From contig NC_051101.1 of assembly GCF_901709675.1 (NCBI RefSeq), forward strand, positions 10,002,501 through 10,066,500: a DNA stretch of 64,000 bases. Direction: 5' to 3'. Source of the DNA: Syngnathus acus (lineage: Eukaryota; Chordata; Actinopteri; Syngnathiformes; Syngnathidae). The notes below the pieces were generated by a model, which saw nothing but the letters and a program-made list of their open reading frames with translations, ran no database searches and was not told where the DNA came from. Of the stretch, positions 45,401 to 56,172 are shown piece by piece; positions within the stretch are counted from its first letter, which is position 1, and every line of letters starts with the position of its first letter. The translations under genes were made by a program, and so were the position numbers.

Positions 45401-48283
45401 TAAATTCTGGGGAAATGTTTTGTGGTCTGATGAGACAAAGATTAATCTTATCGAATTGATGGAAATGATAAAACCTTAAAGAGATAATAAGAAAAGTGGC
45501 ACATTTGATTTTGAAAAGGGGAAAAGAATGACGTTAGTTGGACATGAAGTTGTTTACTTGCATGGTGAGGCTTCAATTCTCAATCTGTGACTGTAAACCT
45601 GACTGTTAATTTCATTTCTGTCCGTCTGCGTGTTTCCTGTCATTGACTGATCGTAATCTTCACCAACTTGCTCATGTTTCGTCTCAGTATTTGAAAACAC
45701 GCGAGTCAATACACAGACTCAAAGGCAATATCTGTTGTTTTTTGTCTTTTATCCTACAGAGGTCTTTGTTTGAGCAAATACTGGGATCTCAGGCTGAAAC
45801 CAGTAACAATATTTGGTACAACCCGCTTCTTTTTCATGCAGGAAAATGATGGACTCTGGCCAGATCGACTTCTACCAGCATGATACGGTGTGCAGCAACA
45901 CGTGCCGCAGCACTAAATTTGACATGCTGATCAACAGCTCGCAACTTCCCCTTGGGACGTCCGTGCAGCCTAACCCCTCATCTCTGGCTCTGGAGTCTCT
46001 TGGAGGGCAGGTGCCTCCCTTGACAGGTACACCATAACCAAACACTATGACTCATTAGCAGGCTGTGCAAAATTACCATTAAAAAGAAATCTATAAATAT
46101 TTTGTATTGTAAACGGAACACTGCCCTGGTAGTTGGCTACTTTCAATTTGCTGCATTCTATCGCTCATGTCTCCCCCTTTGGCGTGTTGTTGTTCCATGT
46201 TTGCGGAACCCCCCAGGATTTAATTTATCTGTCTACCAAGATAATGAAATACTTTGAAAGCTACCAAAAAAATAATTGGTGCATTAGTCTTTCCCCAGCC
46301 TTATCACTATTATAAAGGAACCTCAAACCAAATGCCCCTGAGGTTATAAAGTTTGCAATTAGATCAACATTTTCTGCCATCCAGCTTCCTTTTCAGTCAA
46401 AGATTTCTTTTTTTTCCAAAGCAAAAGGAATTATTTTTATTTCAGTTTCCAAGTGTCTCTATCATAAAAAAAATTAATAACATTTTGACATTGCCAACTA
46501 ACATACAAGTATATGCTTATGAATAAATTAATCACTTGTCTCAGATTGTATCTCTCATTTGGTCACCCCGCCCCCCCCCCCTCTCTTTTAGGAGAGTCTC
46601 TCCATGATGCAGCTGACTTGGCGGAAGCCTTGGAAGATAAATTTGGGGGCGAGTGGAGCTCCACACACGTCACCACAGCCAATGGACATGCAAAGAGGAA
46701 GAGGAGTGACATGCCGGGTAAATAAAATGCACCTTTTTTTGTTTGAGTCAAGCTAGAATATAAATGCAAGTTATCTCCACCTTTTAGAGCTGGAAGAAAG
46801 GATGCTTTTTATATCTGCCGAGCAAGCAGCTAAAATTGTGTCTACTTTAGAATTCAGGGCAATATTTGTTAGTCAAGTCAGGAATGTATATTTTTAAGTG
46901 TGTCTATCCTTCTGGGAGGAAACAAAGGATCAATGAGATGCCCTGAATGCGACATGTAGGCTACGTTGAAGAAAACTTCACTAATAAAAGAAGTTTGCAA
47001 CCTAACTAAAGCTTTGTGACTGGAGAGTGGGAGAAATGTGGGAGAAATTTAATAGTCATCATTTTTTAATGATTCAGATCTCTTATTAATAGACCTAATG
47101 GAAACAGCCTTTATTCCGTACCGTAGCTAGACGGGTGGCCGTGTGGGCACTGACCCCCAATTGTCCAGGCAAGATAACTTGGGTATTTCTTTTCGGAGAA
47201 TTATTTCACATATTTTCACCCGTCCCTCTTAAGAAGCGTAGAATGAATCTGAATCACCAGTTGGGTTTGTATTTTTTTGGGTTATTTTGGGAACACCCCT
47301 ACCAAAGAAAATAATCCCACTGCCACACATCATGAAACTGTTTTTCTGCCTCAAATTTGTTTGTGCTTAGATGGCGTATTAAACTTATGGAAGGGTGTAG
47401 CTGAATTTGGGCTGATGGAGGAGGTCCTGTCCGGTCTTCAGGCTCACTTATTGGCCACTTTGAAAGGAGTGGAGATTCGCAGCGACAAAGCTGCTCTACA
47501 GGAGACTGGTGAGTCCACACAGTGGGAAAAAAAAAATCTTTCATGCAGAAGATCTCTCGAGCTTCAGACATTCAAGTCACAAAGCATTTGTTTTTGTTCC
47601 AGATGTCATCATCTTGAATTCCCTTTGCGAGATGTTTGGGCTTTTAGACTCAGTGAAGCAAGCCTTGGAGCAGCGACGTAGCCAGAAGGAAGACGACGAC
47701 GACAACGATGGCGCTTACGGTGAGGAAGGTAAACTTTACGGCGATACAACCACTGGCCTCAACAAAGTACCAGAGAAGAGAGGACCGAGTTAAGATGGAG
47801 TAAACATCTTTTTTGTGGGACACCCAGACTTTCTATTCTGTGTCCCGTGTAGAGCTGGAGGAGCAGTCGAAGGAGCGGAGGAAGCAAATGTGTGTTAAAA
47901 ACACATACCACAAACACGCATCCCCCAAACACCTTCGACCCCAACGTCACCAGCTGTCGCCCACCCTCACCAACACAGTAGTCCAGCCTCTCTCGCTCAC
48001 GGGTTTACCCGATTCGCCGTACTCAAATCCTCAACACGCCACTCACTTCCCCACTCCTAGCGGGCCGCGAGGGGGGGCCGCCAGGAGGGACGAGAGGACG
48101 CGGGCGCGCTGTGAGTCGGGGAAACAGGCGAGGGCCCATAGAGCGGGACAAGAACTAAAGCAGGGTCTTGGACAAAGGGCGTGCCCGCTTCAGCCTCAGT
48201 TAGGAAGTCAGGAGCTAGTAGAGGGAGGTGGGAGTTTGCTGGCTTTGGGGAGAAAAGGCTTCAAAAACCTGAAACCTAAATGA
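42470..48283 (+). CDS. gmeb1: GMEB-family SAND-domain transcription factor (458 aa)
   Basis: Exons 42470-42555, 44636-44694, 44818-44939, 45030-45133, 45842-46026, 46592-46717, 47371-47508, 47603-47728 and 47853-48283 (1377 nt, in frame). The first coding exon gives an acidic leader and AQVILHLQPV, as at GMEB N-termini. Residues about 60-150 are a complete SAND domain: YPITCGESRAVLL, KFVCPGINVRCVKFNDQLIS, the DNA-contacting TLKDWKRAIRLGG, and the zinc-site region DFYQHDTVCSNTCRSTKFD. Later exons match the GMEB helical and coiled-coil region (LWKGVAEFGLMEEVL, LNSLCEMFGLLDSVKQALE) used for dimerisation. The family binds glucocorticoid modulatory elements through CpG-containing KDWK contacts. 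The SAND sequence is closer to GMEB1 than GMEB2. The C-terminus after the coiled coil is short and basic, lacking the long Ser/Thr/Pro tail of mammalian GMEB proteins. Confidence 0.9.
43190..43690 (+). pseudogene. Decayed Tc1/mariner transposase fragment
   Basis: Translated with frameshifts and stops, this stretch shows the order expected of a Tc1-like transposase: GCFATSGTG, then NDPKHS (the DPKHT catalytic region), then PIEHLWKEL (about 43515-43540), then HPSNMRKLEQF. It is broken in every frame and inactive. It lies in intron 2 of the GMEB-type gene, same strand. Confidence 0.8.
45385..45480 (+). pseudogene. Small Tc1/mariner transposase fragment
   Basis: The stretch reads VLWSDETKINL in translation, the conserved segment around the first catalytic Asp of Tc1-like transposases, then degenerates. 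It lies in the GMEB-type intron between 45133 and 45842, downstream of a fragment that carries the later part of the protein. Confidence 0.6.
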
Positions 48284-50110
48284 AATGGGACACCGTTCCC
48301 AAATTCAAAGGCAACTTGTAGTGAAAGAGTACTTTGTAAACGTGTCTTTGCCACTACGTTCAGAGTTAGTCTTTGGTGATTGTCTTCCCTTGTGGTAAAA
48401 GTAGATGGGGATAGGAAGCAAAAATGAAACATTTCTTACAGTGTTTGTAATTGAAATTACGTTTTGTGAGTCATTGTAGTATTAAGTGTTGAGGTTTATA
48501 TGGTACCAATTTTTAAGACACAGACTGAACATCTCACTCGGGCTTACATTAAGGCATTATGTTGCTGACGAATCCGAGAAATCACATGATATCTCACAGT
48601 CACAGTTGATTTTTATTTTCAGCCCCAGTTCAAAAGGTTTTTTGTGGGTCTTTTAATAAATAGCATACCTTTTGAGATACAGTGACGACGACAACCATCA
48701 TTTCCCAAGAGAACACGCATCTTGACAATCGTATTTGGAACCGTAATTGCTTTAATCCAAGCCGATGAGTTGCTTTCTTGCTTATTTACAAAAGAGGCCA
48801 TTCCATACAAAAAGGACCCTGTATGACCAGTGAACACACTTAAGTAAATCTCTATTTCAAACCGCAGTCCGTGGAGACATTAGGCACTTTTATTTACATA
48901 GCCCATTTCGGGTCTTGCTTAAATGAATTCATTTGAGAGGGTTGCCCTGTCTCATTCAAATGAGGTGCGAATATGACAAGTATGGCTTCCGTTACCGTGA
49001 CAACTCGGTTGCGCTTGAGCCCTGAATTGAAAGAAAAGAAAAAAAGGTGACTGAACTGCACCGGCGAGTCCTTACGATTCAATTCCGTTTCATTTATATC
49101 GCCCCAATTCACATCAGAGTTCATCTCGAGAGGCTGAACATATGGAGCGGGTTCGGGTTAGGCATTGGGCAGACTTCAGGCTGAATCGATACTACATCAC
49201 GTCTGCAAAGCCGCCCTTTGAGTATTTGTTGCACTTGAGGTCACGCGCATAGATCATTGCTTTCAAGTGAGCGTTTTTGCTCCATCTGAAGTTTGTGTTT
49301 TACGCTTTGTCCGGAAGTGGACTCTGCTCTGTTCCATTCATGCGATGGCATGGAATGAATTTATTGTGTTATGTATCAGCGCACGTCATCTCTTGCGCAA
49401 ACACGCATGGTCGCAAGGAAGCTCAGGGGATGCTTTGAGAATAATTGTCAACTTTTGTCTAAGTGAAGCCCTTTGAGACTGCTTGTGATTTAGGGCTATA
49501 CAAATAAACTTGACTTGAAGTCAGCTTGTGCGGTGTTTAGAATCAATGTTTTGCGTATCTTCAAGAAAAACAAAATACGAACATGTAGTAAAGAAAGCAG
49601 GTATTAAAGTAATCGCCAAATATTTGGCTGTCACCGGCTGTCGATTTTCTTTTAAAAAAAAGTGACGCCGAAAAAACCCGTTTGATTGGAAAAATGTCAA
49701 ATAAATGCAGTAGAGGTTAAAGCACATGGTGACGTTGAAAATATGGATCGAAAATAGAACCTGTATTCAAATGTAGCTCTGGACTGATTCAATTTGCAAT
49801 GAAGCTAAAAAGCTTGTTTTGGGTCAAGTTTGAGTACATGGAAGACAACTATTGCATTGCAAGATCATGGGCATTCTTTAACTTTGACGGCCGCTTTTGG
49901 GTTCTTTCAAAGCGCCTTACGTGATGGAAATAAAGAGCCCAAATCCAGCCAATGAACAAGCAACAAATCGACAGACTTTCAAAGCACGACTATGACGAGG
50001 CCGAGGTCCTTTGCTACCTTTGCTCGAGACGTTTGTGCTTTTCTCCGGCCGACTGGGGGATTGGGATCATTTGCCTTGGTTAGTTGGCGTGCTCGCTCGC
50101 ATCTCTTCAC
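48284..50110. other. 3' UTR of the GMEB-type gene and intergenic DNA
   Basis: No recognisable gene. A LINE/SINE-like tail is annotated at 49465-49520; AATAAA motifs occur at 49503-49508 (inside that repeat) and 49929-49934. Confidence 0.5.
49465..49520 (+). repeat. Fish L2-like LINE/SINE 3' tail
   Basis: The pattern GCCCTTTGAGACTGCTTGTG then GGGCTATACAAATAAACTTG and a TTGACT repeat is the familiar 3' end of L2-type LINEs and SINEs in teleosts. Only the tail is clear. Confidence 0.5.
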
Positions 50111-50129
50111 ACTTTCAGCTCCCCGGCAG

Positions 50130-50164
50130 GCAGACAGACAGACAGACAGACAGACAGACAGCAG
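50130..50164. repeat. (CAGA)n microsatellite
   Basis: About eight CAGA units lie immediately upstream of the start codon at 50203, probably in the 5' UTR or proximal promoter of the Ig-like gene. Confidence 0.9.
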
Positions 50165-50202
50165 CAGCTGACTTCCGATCCGATCCGTCTTTGAGAACGA
50201 CA

Positions 50203-52360
50203 ATGAAGCTGGACCTCAAGCTCCTGTGCTTGGCCCTCGTCCTTTGCCAGCAAAGTGGACGAGGTACGGAATCTGGAATGTTTTTGTTTTTTTCTCTTTT
50301 GATTGATTTTAATTTCGTCTTGTAAACGGTCTTGAGGCATGATTTTGTCAGTCGCGTGCCGTCTCCGATTAGGTGCTCCTGCCGCGAAATCAATTTTCGG
50401 TATCATTTCTGATACATTTCAGTATCATAGAGATCATTAAAGAGAATACGTTCCGACTTATTTAACATACAAAAATAGTAACGAGAAAGACGTTTTTACG
50501 TTGACAAAGACAACATGACGTTGCGGGGGTGAAAATAATGAAAGTATCTATTGGATTTTTTGTCTTCTTTTTTCAAACAAATCCTATAGGGACGGGAAGC
50601 GGGCACCTCCAAAACGGATGCAAAATCAATTTGATCGAGAGTCACGTTAAAAAAAAAAAAAACTTCTAAGCATAACACTGTACGTGCACTTCTTGTTCAA
50701 AACTAGAGACAAATTTTCAGCTCAAACAAGAAAAAAAAAATCGGAACAAGTGGAGATGAATTATTATTTTTTGAGTGAGTAATATTTTGGCCAATATTGC
50801 TGTTTTTGTGCTGGCAGCGGCGACATGTAAGGGCGGTAACTCAGCCGTGACGTGCAATGGCAAGCCGGGAGGAGAACTCGAGTTGAAAGCCACTGGCGCT
50901 AGCGAAGATGTCACCTGGACGAAAGGGGATTCTGATCCGACTGACACTGAAAAGTACACGAAAAGTGGAGACCACAAGGAAACCCTGAAGATCTTACAAC
51001 TGGCAGACGGCGACGAGGCAACGTACAAGGCCACGGCCACTGGCATCAATGGGAAGCAAGAGTTCATCGTCAATGGTTTGATGTTGGGGGGGAAGCCGCC
51101 GGGCACGTGAAACCATTTAGTGCAGCATTTCTTTCCCATGCAGACAGAAAAGTTGGCAAGTTATGCCTCAAAAGCACTCCAAAATTCCAATTCAGTTGGC
51201 TTCCAAAAACCCTTGAGCCAACATTTTGTCCAAAACAGCAAAATCGCAGCATCTTTGAGTTGCTACTTTGTCTTCCTTGTACTTTGCACCGAGAGTGTGT
51301 GATACTTTGACCAATCCTGCTTTTCTTGTGCTGGCAGTGGCAGACTGCGTTGGCGGCCCAACAGAGGTGACGTGCAACGGCCGTGTGGGAGGGAAGCTCA
51401 AGCTGAAAGCCACTGGCGCTAAGAGCGGCACAGTCAGCTGGGTGAAGATAGGTACTCCCACGAACACGCCTATTGACGCCGACACTGCCGAGTACGAGAG
51501 AGGTGGACCTCTCGAGGACTCCCTGAAGATCCTGAAGCTGAAGGCAGATTCCATGGGAACATACCAGGCGTCGGGCGGCGGCATGACAAAAGAGCAAAAG
51601 TTCAAAGTCGAAGGTTTGATGTTGTGCGATTCGCCTCTGGCCACACGAAACCTTTTTGCGCACCATTTCTTTCCCACAGGGCACATGCAGACAGAACGCA
51701 CAACCATGCACGCCAAACAAATGTCAACCAATGCATTTAAGAGAGAAGTTAGCAAGCTATGCCCCTGACTAAAGAGCTCCAAAATTCCAATTCAGTTGGC
51801 ATCCAACACACTTGAGCGAATGTTAACCTCTGATGTTGCAGGCAAATTCACTCACGAAACCTTGTCGTGCGACACATGCAACAAAATGTGTTTTTTATTG
51901 ATCCGTGTTGTCAAAACATTTTGTATTTAATAGTGAGGAGGGTTAGGGTACTAAAGTGTGCGGCAAGTTCAAATTTTGCCCGCTGACGGTTTCCAATTTT
52001 GTTTGCATCTGCCATTCCCAAGTGACCACCGACGACGGCGGCGGCGGCAACTCCGGCGGCAGCGGCGGCAACTCCGGCGGCAGCGGCGGCAACTCCGGCG
52101 GCGGCAACTCCGGCGGCAGCGGCGGCAACTCCGGCGGCAGCGGCGGCAACTCCGGCGGCAGCGGCGGCGGCAACTCCGGCGGCAGCGGCGGCAACTCCGG
52201 CAGCAGCGGCGGCAACTCCGGCAGCAGCGGCAACAAGAACGCCAAAACCACCAACACCACCACCACATCCGTTGGTAACAGAAATGCCAAGGGCCTGTCC
52301 TACTCACCTGCTCTGCTGGTGACCACCTTGGTCCATCTGCTGCTTCAGCTGGCCTACTAG
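50203..52360 (+). CDS. Two-domain Ig-like, probably GPI-anchored surface protein (310 aa)
   Basis: Exons 50203-50263, 50818-51075, 51338-51613 and 52023-52360 (933 nt); every intron is phase 1, as usual for Ig-domain exons. Exon 1 is a signal peptide (MKLDLKLLCLALVLCQQSGR). Exons 2 and 3 each encode one Ig-like domain sharing an ELELKATGA/KLKLKATGA strand, the core Trp (VTW, VSW) and a late D-x-x-x-TY turn (DGDEATYKA, ADSMGTYQA), but where the canonical YxC cysteine belongs they have Ala. The only cysteines are a close pair near each N-terminus (CKGGNSAVTC, CVGGPTEVTC). Exon 4 encodes a Gly/Ser/Asn repeat stalk, a Thr-rich stretch and a hydrophobic C-terminus (ALLVTTLVHLLLQLAY) with no basic tail, which fits a GPI signal. 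PolyA signal at about 52554-52559. I do not recognise the family; function unknown. Confidence 0.8.
50795..51830 (+). repeat. Tandem duplication of an Ig exon with its flanking introns
   Basis: Two units of about 520 bp. Besides the exons, the intron sequences match: TTGTGCTGGCAG acceptors, GTTTGATGTTG donors, the CATTTCTTTCCCA segment, and CTCCAAAATTCCAATTCAGT near 51176 and 51777. Matching introns mean a recent duplication. Confidence 0.85.
52038..52235 (+). repeat. GGCGGCAACTCC/GGCGGCAGC coding minisatellite
   Basis: About ten units alternate GGNS and GGS codons, translating to the Gly/Ser/Asn stalk of the Ig-like protein. The nucleotide repeats are nearly perfect, so length polymorphism and assembly error are both likely. 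Confidence 0.9.
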
Positions 52361-54190
52361 AAGACAGCGAGCAGGCGCGGCGAGCGGGTTAGCCCACAAT
52401 AAGCATCGCCGGCCTCGAATAAGCATCGCCGGCCTCATGCCAGCCACATCAGTACACCACGTACACATTTGGATTTTCCTTTGTGAATTGCTTTTCTTTT
52501 GATTGAACTCAATTGGCGGCTGTCATTGGGTGTGCTTCTTTTTGCTCTTGGGTCTAATAAAAGAATCAAAGCTTTAATAAAATGATCCAAACCACCACGT
52601 GCATGGTCTTTGTCCCTTCACCGCCTTGTCTCCCGTGTCCAAAGTTCAACTTCCACACCAGTTCATCACCTCCCTCTGAAGGTGTCGGGGCTCCAGAATG
52701 GATCGAGAGATCTCCCTACGCCGCCTTGGACCAATGGTGACCCTGGCTGGCTTGTGTTGAGGGTACGGCTGTTTTTGAGGCTCTCACTCAGTGCATGTGA
52801 CTTTTGCAGATTTGAGTACGCCCCCCCGTATTAGTAATATATCAAATAACTAGGCTAAATTTGGAGAGAAATGTAATTGGTTGAAACAATTCTACAAATC
52901 TACAATATGGTTCCTCATTTCCAAGCTGGTCTTGGAAAAAAAAAAAAAAATCCATTTAAAATGTGATTATGATCCACAAAAGCTTCCCTCAAGGTCTTTA
53001 TTGGAAAGTCATTTTACCCCTCACAACACACCCATTTGGAATTAGGTATATTTTGAGTCATAGAAAATCTGTTTTTATTTCTGACTTTGAGATTTCTATT
53101 TCTGTCATATACCAAACATGACCAAAAAAGAAACATCTTTGAAGGAAAATTGGCCACACACTTGATGGCAGACTTGGATGTCATTTATGGCAAATGATGC
53201 TTCCTGACGGTTGTGGGCTGTGTGACGGCATATTTACCTGTGCAAAGTCATCCACCGTGTCCCATTTTTTTTTTTTAATACCGCTTGTCCTCACTGGGGT
53301 CGTGAGTGAGCTCTTGTTGTGGAGGGAGACTGGCATACTTGACTAGTGCCTGTTTAGGATAAATATGACAAAGAAGCACATCTTTTTTTAATTGTGAGTG
53401 AAAATAACTGATAGTCCTGCACCTGAGCTGCTGGCTGCAGGGGAACCGTGGTTAAGTCGTTCAAATTAGTTTTCAAACAAGAACAAATGAAATGAATCAA
53501 AAGATGTTGATATAGTTTGGTCCATAATGGTAGTCATAGCTACCTGAATTTCATTTTGAAAATTAAGACGATTGGAAATGATTGGCAGTTGTCATTCAAA
53601 AGGTGAAAGTTTCTAAAAAAAAAAAAAAGTAGCACCATTTTAAGGCCAAAATGTATTTACTGTTATGTCTTCCAAGTGAAATGTCGTGATTTCTGACATT
53701 GAATGAAAAAAAAAAAAATGCAAATTACATTTTTAGATGCATTGGATTTTGAAATCTAACACAAATGCGAGCGGGGCGATAAAATGGCGTCCTTAGATTT
53801 TTGGTTTACTTGTCTTGACCGTCATTGAATTATACGAAAACATTGTTTTAAGTGCTACAAGGCACATCGTTTTAATTTTGTACAATTTAGAGACCTTTGT
53901 GATAATTCAGTAACTTTTTATGGACGACGCAAACTGCAGCAACACTGCAGTGCAGCAACACTTTGACCAAATCAATCAAAGATGATCACATCAAGTGTGA
54001 AAAAAACAAAACAAAACAAAAGTTAACAAAGCAAAACAAAACCCGGGGGAAGAAGATTCCCCCAACATTCTTTCATGGTCGACGCTATGATTTACTAGAC
54101 ATGGCCACTTGGTGGCGCCCGACTCCTGCTTCTTTGCTCACAGGAGCGTCTCGGGCTGGGAGGGGAAACGCAAATCTCTCCCCTCAACCG
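52361..54190. other. 3' UTR of the Ig-like gene and intergenic DNA
   Basis: Includes a two-copy ATAAGCATCGCCGGCCTC tandem repeat just after the stop (about 52399-52436) and overlapping AATAAA signals near 52555 and 52575. A short fish-repeat-like fragment (ACCGCTTGTCCTCACTGGGG) is at about 53281-53315. No gene was recognised. Confidence 0.5.
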
Positions 54191-54436
54191 TTTACCCTGA
54201 CGTCAGTTTGCACAAGTAGCAGTGGGCCGTCTCGCCGCGCGTCCTCCGAAACGGCGTGTCTGTGTCAGAGTCAACCAGTGGGGGAACAGATGAGCTCCAC
54301 TCTGCAAAACTTCTGGAGCGACTTGAAAACCATCTCTCAACGCATTTAAAAGTGGACTCAAAAAGAAAGACAGAAAACCACCCGAAAGAAAAGAAAAAAC
54401 CAAAAAAACAAACCCCCCCCTCAGATCAGCTTGACG

Positions 54437-54506
54437 ATGAACACCTGCGCCTTTTTGTTGATTCTCACCGTGCAGATCTCCGCCGATGGGATCGAGGGGC
54501 CAACAG
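54437..54506 (+). CDS. Isolated signal-peptide exon, first coding exon of an unidentified gene
   Basis: The ATG at 54437 opens MNTCAFLLILTVQISADGIE and runs to a good donor, CAACAG|GTAAGA (exon end 54506, phase 1). A hydrophobic core followed by a small polar segment is typical of a secreted or surface protein. A phase 1 exit suits an Ig-, EGF- or CUB-type exon next, but none is recognisable in the remaining 9.5 kb, so the next exon probably lies beyond the window. Upstream sequence (54100-54436) is moderately GC-rich and contains GACGTCA. An alternative is a chance ATG next to a chance donor. Confidence 0.5.
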
Positions 54507-56022
54507 GTAAGACCCGATTTGTGTCTGCACGTCCTCCATGTAGTTGTAAACTTTGTGCGTGGGGATGAAACTCCAATGAAGGCAAAAGAGAAGCGAGTCC
54601 GGCCATGGCCAACTTTGTGCCTGAATGCTCCACAGCGCTCGTCTGCACTTCAACGCATCTGCCTACGATTGATTAGGAACAGTTTGAACCGTGCGCTTAA
54701 ATGCTTGTGCCTACGATCGACGAGAAGGACACTTTGAACCGTTGCCTCCATAAACACGGATCTAGAAATCACGGTCGACTTTCTAAAAGTGCAAGAACTT
54801 TTCGTCGAATATCGCAAAAGCGGTCTGGCCGGAGCTCCCATTTCCTATAAAACAACGCATCATCTTGCGCTCGTGCATCAGCGCTCAGCTTCCAAGGTGT
54901 TTCTTACACACTGGAATAGAGAAATAAAAGTTTCATTTCACTGTAGTCCGTAAGGTCTGGTGAATGATAGCAGTTATGCTGTGTTGTGCTATTTAAAGAC
55001 GAAAAGCAGCAATTGTTGCTATTGTTGCTTGATTGGGTACTGTCATCTCGTTTATCATCATCATGAAATGCTTTTTCCCTTGAAGGATCGTGTTTTTCTT
55101 TATAGTATGCTGTTTGACGCTCAGAATCCAAATCGGGCAATTTGTGAAATAGACCCAATGCGATATATTATGTTTTCTCGAGAGGGAAAACACATTTGTA
55201 AAATCACAGTGAAATCACTTATTTGGTGGTTATGGGTAAAGAATCACATCTCAGGACACGTGTACAAGTCTTTCTATCGAATTATGCACGAGAAACAAAT
55301 CTGATTTATCTTTGCATATATTTTGTCGAGAATGTGGTCAAGCCAACTAAGCAGGCGTTCTGCGGCACTCCATCCTGCACTGTTCTGTTTCCTCACTGCA
55401 AACCACCGTGGCATGTAAGCTGTGTTAGTATGTTTCCATTTAAGTTACTTAACTTCATGGGTTTAGATATTTCACTGGTGTTCAAATCTGGGTGGTGCTG
55501 TCCAAAAGATTGAGCTTGGGTTTCCCAAAGTTAAATACAGGACCCAATATGGGTCATGGGTCTTTTTTTTTTTTACTGGGTCGCCATTGTTTGGGGAAAA
55601 TGCTGTAAGCTCGGGTCACCATATGTTAGTAAAAGAGGACACGGGGGGGGGTGTAAATGTGTTGTTGTTTTTGATGTGCTTGCTCGTATGAAAGTATGGC
55701 ACAGTTTTTGTCAGTATGACTCTTAACGACCTAAATATGACAAACTTTTTTGAAAAGTTGCTTCGTGTTGGAAAGTTAGCCAAGTTGGCAACACAGCGTA
55801 GCCGCTAGCTTCATTGCGTCACAAGCTGTGCCCAGATTGTATCTGACAGAAGCAACCTCCCAGAGTTGAGCGAGTTCAACCAGAGTGGGTAGTAAACAGG
55901 AAGTTAACCCCAAAATTGTATCGGTAATACTAATTTCTGTGCAGCCCAACTAGTTGAAAAGGTTGGAATATGAATTAAACAGGCAAAATCCACCTGTTTT
56001 GAGCCAGCTCAGGTGGCGGCCA
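54507..56022. other. Intron or intergenic DNA, no gene seen
   Basis: AT-rich non-coding sequence; short frames at 54960-55304 and 55223-55513 show no domain or splice support. Confidence 0.5.
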
Positions 56023-56172
56023 TTTTGTCACACGGTCGACTGAAAATGACATCACAGTTGCCAGCTCACAACGAATCACGGCTCACCAGTTTTCTGAAGC
56101 TGAGCCACGATTGGTTGTGACCTGAGACTTGGCATCTGTGATGTCATTTTCAGTTGACCGCAAGTAACAAAA
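56023..56172. repeat. Fold-back MITE, full copy
   Basis: The left arm (CGGTCGACTGAAAATGACAT, from 56033) is matched by an inverted right arm (ATGTCATTTTCAGTTGACCG, ending 56160); flanking TTTTGT/ACAAAA also pair. About 150 bp, no coding capacity. Confidence 0.75.

Noticed and set aside
51943-52290. Leu/Pro-repeat protein on the - strand
   Set aside because: Antisense translation of the GGCGGCAACTCC minisatellite, not an independent gene.
54256-54510. 84-codon frame overlapping the signal-peptide exon in another frame
   Set aside because: Lys/Pro-rich with no domain; the frame starting at 54437 has a proper leader and donor.
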